DNA of 64,000 bases from Spartinivicinus ruber (GTDB lineage: Bacteria; Pseudomonadota; Gammaproteobacteria; Pseudomonadales; Zooshikellaceae), in assembly GCF_011009015.1 (NCBI RefSeq), contig NZ_CP048878.1, positions 2,579,001 to 2,643,000 on the forward strand. Direction: 5' to 3'. Under the pieces are notes generated by a model. The model was given only the letters and a program-made list of their open reading frames with translations, was not told the DNA's origin and ran no database searches. A program made the position numbers and the translations under genes. Each line of letters opens with the position of its first letter. Positions within the stretch are counted from its first letter, which is position 1. Below, one piece after another: positions 17,422-27,100 of the stretch.

Positions 17422-18834
17422 CTAAGCTGCTTTGGGGGTAGATTGTAATCTTCTTGATTCATAATACTCTTCGGCAAGAGCTGTCATTTTAAACTCTACT
17501 TCTGAGCCCGAAATATTTTCTGCTGCTTTTTTTATAGTATTTAGATCTATATAAAAGAATTCTTTCTTTTGGTTAACAGCGTTAACACGAAACTGAGTGA
17601 ATTCTCTATGCAGAGCAGTTTCTAATGCAGGAGCATCATCTGAAAAGATCATAGCGTGTACATCAAATGAAAAAGGTACACTTGCACCACCTAGTTCTTT
17701 CACTCGATCTAATGGGTCAAGTCTTCGGGTAAGGCCAATTTTGTATACATTTTTACCAAATGAACCAATATTACTAATTACATATACATGTCCGCGACGA
17801 GTTTGCTCTGCCAAGCTTTTAGCCCGTTCCTCTTTAGCTTCAGCTTCTGCTAACTGACGTTCTAGCTCAATTATTCTTTGTTCCGCGATAATACGGCTTT
17901 CTTGAGATGTATCTTCAAGTTCTTTTCTAGCTTTTATTAGTAGCTCTCGATATAGCTGTTCTTCTTTTTCTGCTTCAGCGATAGCTCTTTCATACTCTTT
18001 AGCTGCTTTTTGCTCTTCTCGAATTTGTTCTTTAATTAGTCTTTGCTCTTCTTGCTCTTTTTGTTTTTTTAACATGAATTGGTACTGTAGCTTGCATTCT
18101 TCATATTTTAGCTTAACGTAATTAATATTGAATGCACAGAATAAATGAGAGGTTGACTTCTCTATATTATTTGCGAGTTTTTCTATACGCTCAAGCGTAC
18201 GAGAGAAGTTTCCTGGGTTAACTTTTCCAATTAGAAAGTCACATTCTATATTAAACGCTCGTAGCATAAGCTTTATTTGTCCATCAAAAATTTTTTTATC
18301 TATGCCTTGTAGTAGAGATATTTTGACATGATCTGGGTAGAATATTACTTTCTTATTTTTTATCAGCTCTTTCTGTTGTTCCCTTACTCTTCTGATTTGT
18401 TCTGAATATCTGTCAGATGTTTCATATAAATATTCAGGTTCCTCAAAAAAACCTGCATCTATAAATTCTTCTACTCGTGAATATAGGTCAATACTTGACA
18501 TGAAATTATGAAGTTTACTTCCAACTGAACTAAGTATGGACTTTTTTTCGGAAAGATTGTGTGATACTTCTAGTAATTGCTGCTTTATTTTTTCTGAATT
18601 TTTCTTTAGTTCTTGAAGTTCTAAGGTTTCATTGTTTATTTTTTTGAACTCTTGTTTGAGCGTTTCTAGTTTGGTGTTTTTATTTGTTAACTCTTCATTC
18701 ATATGCTTTACAGCTTTCGATAATGAACGAAATTCATATAATTGTTTGCTTGCTTTCCTTCTTGCTAAATAGTCGGTTATAAGAATAGTAATAATAAATA
18801 AAATAATTAGCCATATAAGAGGTTGATATTCCAT
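17422..18834 (-). CDS. DUF4041 coiled-coil protein with C-terminal T5orf172/GIY-YIG-like domain
   Basis: A protein of 470 residues. It starts with one membrane segment (residues 5-24), then a long coiled coil (30-100), a DUF4041-like block around residues 100-270 (KKVIFYPDHVKISLLQGIDKKIFDGQIKLML, and later NINYVKLKYEECKLQYQFMLKKQKEQEEQR), another glutamate-rich coil (270-345), and a C-terminal domain of the MUG113/T5orf172 type: GHVYVISN, VYKIGLTRRLDPLDRVKEL, ALETALHREF, NKKEFFYI-like ending. The last is a GIY-YIG-like nuclease fold. Role unknown; the membrane anchor plus nuclease suggests exclusion or defence, which is inference. The 93-residue gene upstream may be co-transcribed. Confidence 0.75.
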   Translation of the reverse strand: MEYQPLIWLIILFIITILITDYLARRKASKQLYEFRSLSKAVKHMNEELTNKNTKLETLKQEFKKINNETLELQELKKNSEKIKQQLLEVSHNLSEKKSILSSVGSKLHNFMSSIDLYSRVEEFIDAGFFEEPEYLYETSDRYSEQIRRVREQQKELIKNKKVIFYPDHVKISLLQGIDKKIFDGQIKLMLRAFNIECDFLIGKVNPGNFSRTLERIEKLANNIEKSTSHLFCAFNINYVKLKYEECKLQYQFMLKKQKEQEEQRLIKEQIREEQKAAKEYERAIAEAEKEEQLYRELLIKARKELEDTSQESRIIAEQRIIELERQLAEAEAKEERAKSLAEQTRRGHVYVISNIGSFGKNVYKIGLTRRLDPLDRVKELGGASVPFSFDVHAMIFSDDAPALETALHREFTQFRVNAVNQKKEFFYIDLNTIKKAAENISGSEVEFKMTALAEEYYESRRLQSTPKAA

Positions 18835-18859
18835 GATTTATAATCTCCATTATTTTTTC

Positions 18860-19141
18860 TTAAAACAGGACGTTGTTGATTAATAACTCTCTATGATGCT
18901 TGCGTTCATTGCACCTTTTTTCAAATGCTTGTTTGGCTTGTTCAAATTGGTATTTCAGGTTATCTTCCTGTGCTTGTTGTTTATATTTTTTATAACTAGC
19001 TCTTGCTTTTTCTTCTTGTTTTCGTTGTCTATTGAGCTCACGCTCTTGCCTTAAATACTCCCTTTGTTGCCTCTTTGCAGATCTATCTATTTCTCTGATT
19101 ATTTGCATAACTATTCTTAGACCATTGTTTCTTCTAGCCAT
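18860..19141 (-). CDS. Small highly charged coiled-coil protein
   Basis: A protein of 93 residues, very rich in Arg, Lys, Glu and Gln, predicted to be almost all helix (RQQREYLRQERELNRQRKQEEKARASYKKYKQQ). AAGGA lies about 10 nt before the ATG. No family is recognised. It precedes the DUF4041 gene by 25 bp on the same strand, so the two are probably one operon, and its charge pattern would suit pairing with that protein's coiled coil. Its promoter region overlaps the repeated cREC fragment. Confidence 0.55.
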   Translation of the reverse strand: MARRNNGLRIVMQIIREIDRSAKRQQREYLRQERELNRQRKQEEKARASYKKYKQQAQEDNLKYQFEQAKQAFEKRCNERKHHRELLINNVLF

Positions 19142-19147
19142 TTACTT

Positions 19148-19383
19148 GGGTCCTTTTCTAGCAATTCTAACTGTCATATAGTTTTAAACTTTATTAATAA
19201 CTCTCCTACAATAAATATAGGCGATGATGGTCGCGGAATAGGTTATGATGTGGTGCTACGGATTGAAGAAGCTATTGTGACTAGGCAGTTTAACCACCTA
19301 AGATTAAAGTGCATTCTGCTAATAGTTCGGCGCGGCTTAAGATGGAAGCGGGGGTTGGGAATATTGAGCGACTGGCAAAATAA
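19148..19383 (+). pseudogene. C-terminal fragment of a cyclic-phosphate receiver (cREC) gene, copy 1
   Basis: The + strand encodes GDDGRGIGYDVV, then IEEA and, after a one-base loss near 19291, SANSSARLKMEAG and a natural ending NIERLAK before TAA at 19381. This matches the second half of small cREC proteins, which have MKVYLDDER at the front and PPKIKVHSANSSAR in the middle. The start is missing. The same truncated segment with the same 60 bp of upstream sequence occurs at 37783-38010, so it was duplicated after truncation. Confidence 0.6.
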
Positions 19384-19408
19384 AACCCCAGCATGAACTG
19401 AGGTTTTA
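19382..19408. terminator. Hairpin AAAACCCCAG / CTGAGGTTTT
   Basis: The arms pair at nine of ten positions with T-rich flanks, just after the stop of the lipoprotein gene on the minus strand. Confidence 0.6.
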
Positions 19409-19418
19409 ACTACCCAGA

Positions 19419-20036
19419 TTAACCAGCACTCAAAATCACTTCATTCACCACTTGGTTAAACCCTGCTTCGTGTTGCTTAATCAAGGCATTAATTGCGGTA
19501 TCATCACGATCTATACATCCAACACCTTTATACAGGTTGATGGCAAAGGAGTGTTTTTTGCCGGGCAAAGTGCGGAAAAAGGTTTTGTGTAGGTAGCAAC
19601 CTTTCTCTTTGCCCTGCTCATTGAGTACTAAATAGCCAGTATTGTAGTAATGGCCATCAATAAAACGCTCTTTATCTTGTTTTAAGTAAGCAGACTTATC
19701 AGCAAAGTCATTACTAAAAAACATATTGCCATAAGTACGTTCGAACTGGATGGATACTGAGTCTATAACCCTTTCTTCAGGTTTACCCCTTATCACAAAG
19801 TTATGCTGGTTGTTATTCATCATATTACCAAACAAATCGCGATTTTGACCTGTAGTATAACGCTCAAAGCCTTTTTTGGATTTGCTGTCTCTATACTCCC
19901 AATTATCAGGCAGTTTGAATTTTAAAACTGGGTTTCTGGATGAAACAAAAAAACCTTCTTGTACTTCGCGTACGGGTGGTTGGTAAGCACAACCGACTAC
20001 TGTTGAAAGTAAAATAACAGTCAATAACTGCTTCAC
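19419..20036 (-). CDS. Lipoprotein of a multi-copy prophage family (member A)
   Basis: A protein of 205 residues beginning MKQLLTVILLSTVVGCAYQPPVREVQ; VVGC is a lipobox, so Cys16 should be lipidated. The mature part reads EGFFVSSRNPVLKFKLPDNWEY, and later CYLHKTF, LPGKKHSFAINLYKGVGC, with two conserved Cys that could form a disulfide. Close paralogues occur at 36531-37154 (intact) and as broken copies at 39882-40459 and 43475-46412. No database family is recognised. It lies downstream of the toxin-immunity genes in the cargo island; a role in immunity or superinfection exclusion is possible but unproven. Confidence 0.72.
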   Translation of the reverse strand: MKQLLTVILLSTVVGCAYQPPVREVQEGFFVSSRNPVLKFKLPDNWEYRDSKSKKGFERYTTGQNRDLFGNMMNNNQHNFVIRGKPEERVIDSVSIQFERTYGNMFFSNDFADKSAYLKQDKERFIDGHYYNTGYLVLNEQGKEKGCYLHKTFFRTLPGKKHSFAINLYKGVGCIDRDDTAINALIKQHEAGFNQVVNEVILSAG

Positions 20037-20121
20037 TCTAACTACTCCATATTGACTAAAAGTATGATGAAAATTAATGGCCCCAGTTTTTTAGATTGAA
20101 ATACAGGTATTTCAAGCTTCT

Positions 20122-20562
20122 TTAACTAAACAGCAAAACTGAGATAGAAAGTAATAAAGGCACTAAACTTAATACATTTAGGCACGAAAACCAGAATTTT
20201 CTAAATGATCTACTCACCTTTCTAAATATTAGAAAATCCACTGTAGGCCATAAAATATAAAACAAGTTTGCTAAAACGATAATTCCTGAGAGAGCTATGA
20301 TCGAGCTAACTACTTTCTCTGGTGTATTTGCAAACGTGATGAGGCCTGATATAAATCCGTAGCAATACAATAATACTTGATTTATAAATAAGCAGGCTAT
20401 CAGCTTAGTATTGTATTCAAGCCACTTAGATTTCCACCATTTATATGTGGGCAAGTTAAGCTTTGAAAGATCACCATATAGGAAATTAGTGATGACACTT
20501 TCTTTTTTTCTATTGCAATCATCTAATAAAGACTCGGGTGTTTTATATGCGTTTTGGTTCAT
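20122..20562 (-). CDS. Membrane protein downstream of the toxin locus
   Basis: A protein of 146 residues with a soluble N-terminal third (MNQNAYKTPESLLDDCNRKK) and about three hydrophobic helices (near residues 55-75, 85-108 and 122-145). No family is recognised. It is the second gene after the giant toxin gene on the same strand, separated from the candidate immunity gene by a hairpin, so it may have its own expression. Membrane proteins in this position can be immunity factors against membrane-acting effectors, but nothing in the sequence proves it. Confidence 0.55.
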   Translation of the reverse strand: MNQNAYKTPESLLDDCNRKKESVITNFLYGDLSKLNLPTYKWWKSKWLEYNTKLIACLFINQVLLYCYGFISGLITFANTPEKVVSSIIALSGIIVLANLFYILWPTVDFLIFRKVSRSFRKFWFSCLNVLSLVPLLLSISVLLFS

Positions 20563-20593
20563 TATGTAAAAGATTGGTTCTAGAGTTAATAAA

Positions 20594-20613
20594 CCCCAGT
20601 TTTTAGGCTGGGG
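20594..20613 (-). terminator. Hairpin after the candidate immunity gene
   Basis: On the minus strand CCCCAG, an 8-nt loop and CTGGGG are followed by TTTATT, directly after the stop at 20625. Confidence 0.65.
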
Positions 20614-20624
20614 AGGAAGTTAAA

Positions 20625-21083
20625 TTAAAACTTAAGAAGCTTTTTTATTCTCTGTTTGGTTTTTTGAGAAAGCCACTTTTCTTCAAGAATGTCCATTAGT
20701 TGAGACTTAAAAGGACCTATCTCTGCCATTGGTAGAGCCTGAAGCCAATTAAGCGCAAGACTGCACCAATAATCAGACTTTTGATTTATACCTGTTTCAA
20801 TTACCTTTTTGACAGGAAAATTTTGTTGTATGTCTTTTAAAATACCTTTTTCTTCGCAAGCACTATAAAAAGCCGAATAAAACTCACTGGGTTGCAGTTC
20901 AAGCAATTCCATAATAGGAATTGCTCTATTAGATGCATCAAGACTAAATAGAGAGTTATTTGTTTCTATAACCCATTGGTTGTCGGAGGTTATACCAATG
21001 TAAAAGCCAGACCCTTGAATTTTGTAAATAGGCAACCAGCTTGAATCCAAAGGAGTACCATTGGTAGTTTCATTTATGAACAT
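20625..21083 (-). CDS. Candidate immunity protein for the adjacent Rhs toxin
   Basis: A protein of 152 residues, soluble, with no signal peptide. It starts 22 bp after the toxin stop on the same strand, with a short AGGA-containing spacer, the standard layout of toxin and cognate immunity genes. Visible pieces are SSWLPIYKIQGSGFYIGITSD at the front and a helical C-terminus (WCSLALNWLQALPMAEIGPFKSQLMDILEEKW), similar in style to HEAT-like or SMI1-unrelated immunity proteins of contact-dependent systems. The family is not recognised. The call rests on position, size and solubility. Confidence 0.6.
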   Translation of the reverse strand: MFINETTNGTPLDSSWLPIYKIQGSGFYIGITSDNQWVIETNNSLFSLDASNRAIPIMELLELQPSEFYSAFYSACEEKGILKDIQQNFPVKKVIETGINQKSDYWCSLALNWLQALPMAEIGPFKSQLMDILEEKWLSQKTKQRIKKLLKF

Positions 21084-21104
21084 TTTCCTACTCCATATAT
21101 CATG

Positions 21105-24100
21105 CTACATACCTGGGTTATGGTTAATAGTAATCCCATAATCTTCCATTGTATTTACAAAGCTATCTCTGTTTTTGTCATTCCAGTTTTGCCAAGTGTG
21201 ACCGCTAAACTCATTTGTAGAAAAGCTTCCATCTGCATTTTTGCTTAACATTCCGCCGAGCATAGTTGACTCGTCTGCATTAATTGTTTGTCCTAAGCGC
21301 TGATGAGGAGATCCTTTGTAAGATTTGTCTTTTGGTTTTCCTGTCACGAATGTATCAGTCTTTGGATCAAAAACAAATTCAATAGATCCTGACTTAGGGT
21401 TGTAGTCTTTCAATGCTTTGTTTGATTTAGCTTTAGGACCAAGACCTAGGACACCTGCTGTTGGTCCTGAACCTTTCCATGCAGCTTTGGTTGGGTTTCT
21501 AAGAGTGCCTAGTATCCCAAGCATCATTGTAGTGCCTGCAAAGTGCTCTTTAAAAGCAGCAATATCGGCTTGAGTCTGCATACTCATTTGTAAGGAACGA
21601 ACATTCACATGCTCCCAAACCCCAAATGTAAGAATATCATTTATAAAGGTTGCTAAAGCACCTTTGAGAGGGTTTCCAGGTATAGGGGACCAAGTGGGTT
21701 GGCCTTTAAACATTAAAGCTGATGCAGGTGAATAATCAGGGAGGCCTGGTAACTCTGCAGGAAGTACAGATACTGTCTGAGTTGAGCTTTGTGAATTAGA
21801 GCTGTTGTCATTGTATCCATTTCCATCGCTGTCTCCATTGCCGCTTCCACCATTATCACTTCCATTGGTTTCATATCCACCTCTCTCGGAGTTCGGATCT
21901 TTTCTGTTTGCTGTAACAACAACGGTATCGAGAGTATGAACATCCCGATCATAAAACCCAGTTGGATCATAGAAGGCAAGAGGATTATTTCGAACGTAGC
22001 TGTATCGATTGAAGCTTTGTAAATCCAGCGGATTGGGTATAAATGGATCAGCCGACAGGAATCTGCCTAGATTAGGATCATACACCCGTCCGTTCATGTG
22101 CACTAAGCCCACGGCATCCAGATTCTCATGGTTGGTAAAACCACGGGTGGTGATATTGGAAGCAAGTGCGGTGTAATCCGGTGCGGGTTTCCAGTCGGTT
22201 AAGCGCTTTTTACCCCAGGGGTCATAACTAAACCGCTCGATAACCTGAGCATTTTCATCGGTAATTGCAACGATTGAGTCTAAATGATCCCGGTGCAGGT
22301 AATTGGTTTTGGTGCCATTTTCATCACCGCCATTTTCGGTTTGGGTGACAATAGCCACATCAGCAATATAATGCTTGTGCTGTACTTTGCCGCTGTCGCT
22401 AACCACCTTTTCGTAAACCCCGCCCATGTAGTAGGTGGTGGCTGTACCTTGGGTTGTAGTATCGACACGACGGTGACGCGCCCGATCAGCCCCATAAGCA
22501 AACGCGGTGGAAGCATCGCCTTTGGTAATTAAATCTGGCTTATCAAATGCCGTGTAGTGCACCGTGCGGCCATTGCCACTGACCATATTGCCGTTTTTGT
22601 CATAGCAATATGTGGTGTTTTGGACACCTGTGGTTTTGGTTACCGCATGAGGCCCAGCAGTATTGCCATTGCAGCTACCCCCATAGCTGTAACTGCCCAC
22701 ATCGGATTTAAAGGTGATATTCCCGATCGCATCATATTCCACCCGGGTGGTTTGGGTTTCGCCGTCATTTAAAGTGGCTAACACATCGGTCAGGCGGTTA
22801 AGCTGGTCGTATTGGAAAGTTTCTTTGGTGCCTAAGCGTACATCTTCCCGCGCTGTTAAATTACCAATATCGTCAAACCCAAAGGTTAAGTACGACACCT
22901 GATGGGCAGAACTTAAACTCTCGGAAATGGTTTTGATGCGGTTAGTTTTCTCATCAAATTCCCGGATAACGTCAACGCCATTCCCCAGGGTAGATAAAAT
23001 CACATTACCAAACGGGTCAACTGCATCAGCTTCCCAATACTTTTTCGGGCTTTCCGCTTTACCATCGGTAATGGCTTTTAAATAACCGTGCTCATTGTAT
23101 TGCTGGGCAACCGCTAAACCGGTTGGATAAACGGTTTTAACTGGACGGCTAAACTCGTCGTATTGGGTTGTAACGGTAAAGGTTTCATTGTAAGAACGCT
23201 GCGTGCTTTCAGTTAACCGCAATAGCGAGTCATAGCCATACTGTTGGCTAAAGTATTCGCTTTTAATGTTATCCAATAAGCCCTTGTAGGTTTTATCGTA
23301 TTCCCACAGGCTTACTTGCCAGTCTTTTTTCTCCTTTTGGGCATTATCAATCCGCTTAACTAACCGATCCAGTTTATCGTAATGCAGGGTTGTCACCTGG
23401 TCTTTAGCATCCTGCTGGCGAGTCAGGCGATCAAGGGCATCATAGCCATAAGCCCAATTGCCTTTATCTGGATCATTCATCGCCACCTTACGGCCACGGA
23501 TGTCGTATGCAATGGTGGTGATATTCCCTGCGGGATCAGCGGTTTGGGTTAAATTACCAAACGCGTCGTACTGATACTGTAGGGTACTGCTTAACGTATC
23601 CACCACACTCACCACTTGGCCCAAAGCATTTTGGTGAGTGGTTTTGGTTTGGCCTAATGCATTGGTAACAACTGTCGTCAAACCGTTATAAGCGGTGGTG
23701 CTCACACTGTCATCAGGGCGAGTGACTTGAACGGGTCTTAACAACTCGTCGTATTGGTACGTGGTCCAGCGTTGGGTAGTATCCGTTTTAAAGTAAGGGA
23801 ACGACTGCCGTTTGATTTGCCCAAGCGCATCGTACTCGATATCTGTCCTAGTAATTTTTCCAGTTAATGCAATGGATTCCGTGCGGACAGAGCGGCCCAA
23901 TGTATCAAAATAGGCTTTCGAAGGGCTGCTACCACTGGATTGGGTTTGTACCCAATATTTAGCTGTCGCTGGACTAGCGCCTTCGAACCAACCTCGGGTG
24001 ACAGTCGTTTCAGTGCCATCATATCGACTTTCTTTTTCTAGTCGGCCAAAGCTGTCGTATTGATAGCTTGTCACCTTGCCATTGGCATCCGTGCTGGTCA

Positions 24101-27100
24101 GCGTGACACCCCAGAACGGATCAACCGTTTGTGAAGCGGTATGGCCTAACGCATTCGTGGTGGTTTTTAAGAAGCGACCATCGGCTGTATAAGTAAACTG
24201 AGTCGTCGTCGCTTCAATACCCGCCCCGGTTTGAGTGACCTCAGTGGGGTTACCAAAACTGTCGTAGCTGTAATTGGCGGTAAGAAGTAAATCGCCATTA
24301 TCTGGCTCGACGGTTTGTTGCAATAAGGCCCCAGTAGTGCCATCAAAACTAAAGGCATGGGTGCGGGTTTGACTGGTCGCATTCGGTGCACTGCGGGTGT
24401 CTTCTGTGCGGGTGGCTAAGCCCAACAACCACTGGCTTTCATCATTGCTATAGGTGGTGTTAACCGTTTGTTGATAACTGCCATATGTATCGGTAGTCGT
24501 GGTTTGGCTTTCCGTGACATTACCAAACGCATCATACGTCAGTTGTTGGTTAGTCTCGGATAGCTTTTCATCCTGTAACGATTTTTGAATCGTCGTACTG
24601 CTAGCCAATAAGGTTTGATAACGACTAATACCCCCATCATCCAGCTTGGTAACCTGCCAATCTTGTTTGATGTCTTTTAACACTACCCCATTTTTTGAGA
24701 GGGTTTGGCTGCGACTAAGCAAGCCAATTTTTCGGCTATCCACGTCCTGAGTGTATTCATTAATGGTTTGAATACCCGTTTCTACCTGAGTGCTGGTGAC
24801 CTTGGCAAACCCTAACGAACCCAAACCTTGATGATGGAATTTTAAGCCTTCGTATGCATAGTCAGTGGTGGTAAAACCATTAATGCCATTAGCTTTTTTA
24901 ACCTGAGTCACCACATACGTCGCCGGTTGGGTATCTTTTAAGGGATATTGGCTACCGGTGCTTTTGGTGAAAATGGCTTTATCGGTTAAGGGTTTATACG
25001 TCAGTTGGGTAACGTGGCCGAGGCCGTTGGTGATTCGGGTGATTAAAGGGGGGGCGTGGAGTGACTGACTGGTGTAAACACCATCACTAGCAAAGCCGAT
25101 GATGTCGGTTAAGCCATCGCCATTGACGTCGCCAAGCATACGAGGGTGTTGATTTATTCGCCAGCCACCTGTGAAATTAAATCCAATGGTTTTGCGCTGT
25201 TGCTGGGTAAAACCGTCACCTGTGCTATAGGAAACATAAACTCCATCGCTAGCAAACCCAACAATATCGGTTAAGCCATCACCATTCACATCACCAAGCA
25301 TGCGAGGGTGCTTGCCTACTTCCCAGCCAGTCTGGCCATTAAATACGACCAGCTTTCGTTCATGAGGTGTAAAGCCATTACCGGTACTATACGAAACGTA
25401 CACGCCATCGTTGGCAAACCCAACAATATCGGTTAAGCCATCACCATTCACATCACCAAGTATGCGAGGGTGCTTGCCTACTTCCCAGCCAGTTTGGCCA
25501 TTAAATGCGACCAGCTTTCGTTCATGAGGTGTAAAGCCATTACCGGTACTATACGAAACGTACACGCCATCGTAGGCAAACCCAACAATATCGGTTAAGC
25601 CATCACCATTCACATCACCAAGCATGCGAGGGTGCTTGCCTACTTCCCAGCCAGTTTGGCCATTAAATGCGACCAGCTTTCGTTCATGAGGTGTAAAGCC
25701 ATTACCGGTACTATACGAAACGTACACGCCATCGTTGGCAAACCCAACAATATCGGTTAAGCCATCACCATTCACATCACCAAGCATGCGAGGGTGCTTG
25801 CCTACTTCCCAGCCAGTTTGGCCATTAAATGCGACCAGCTTTCGTTCATGAGGTGTAAAGCCACTGCCAGTACTATACGAAACGTACACGCCATCGTAGG
25901 CAAACCCAACAATATCGGTTAAGCCATCACCATTCACATCACCAAGCATGCGAGGGTGCTTGCCTACTTCCCAGCCAGTTTGGCCATTAAATGCGACCAG
26001 CTTTCGTTCATGAGGTGTAAAGCCACTGCCAGTACTATACGAAACGTACACGCCATCGTAGGCAAACCCAACAATATCGGTTAAGCCATCACCATTCACA
26101 TCACCAAGCATGCGAGGGTGTTGTCCGACCTGCCAACCACCTGTTTGCAGTCCAAAGGCTGGAAGAGTATTTACTGAAGGAGTATAAGAAGAATTATTAT
26201 CAACTTGGTGCCAGCTAAATTGCGTTAGTGGCAAGCAAGCTTGAGCACAACGCTCAACAGAGTTAATTAAACTTTTTTCCGGTGCCGGCGTTGTTTTATA
26301 AGCTAATTTATATTGACTACTATCATCACGGTGATTAATTTTAATTATATTTAAGCGTTGAGTTGTTTGATACTTAACGCCTGAAACAAAACCAAAAATC
26401 GAATCAGGCCGCTCCTCAAAATTAAAACTAACCGTTGTTCCCGCATAAACCACAGCAGAAGGATAATGCTCCCCTGTCTCATTATTCTCCAAATAATTAA
26501 AATTAATGGCATTACCAAACCGGTCTTCGACTTTATTAATGGACCAGCTTAATGCTTCGGTTTTTCCCTGGGCTTCTACTAAGGAATCATCAGTATTACC
26601 AAATTCGGCAATGCGGCCATCTTTATACCAGACTTTAAAATAAGCCGGACCACTTCCAGCAGAACCATAAGAAATAATTTTACGGTAACTGGCGTATTCG
26701 CTGCGGTATTCGGTACCTTCAGCCCCATAAGTGCCATTAACCGCAACCAGTCGATCCCCGTTTAAACAAAATTTATCGTTATCATCAAAATCCACCCCAT
26801 CAATAAAACCATCTTGGGCTAAGGTGGTGGGGCAACGAGTAATAGATGAAATCCCGGTTAATTTCCAGCCAACGCCTAATAAGCCATTGCGTTTTTGGCT
26901 GTCGTATGCCAAAGCTAAATTGGGTTGTAAGCCATTAATACCCGGTGGAACTTCGATAGGAATGCGGTAATTCGCGGCCCCGCTTTTGGTGACGGTAACA
27001 TCGCCGGGTAGTGTGCCGACGATGGTATTATTTGTATTGGCTCCTACAAGCGAGGAGGCAGCCACCCCAATGGCCCCTATTAATCGTTTAAACTGCTTCA

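Noticed and set aside
17422-18834. Free-standing homing endonuclease
   Set aside because: The GIY-YIG-like part is fused to a membrane segment, coils and a DUF4041-like block, and there is no intron or split gene next to it.
25064-26141. Regular repeats as a CRISPR array
   Set aside because: The 162-bp units are in frame within a protein, nearly identical throughout and have no separate spacers; they encode FG-GAP repeats.
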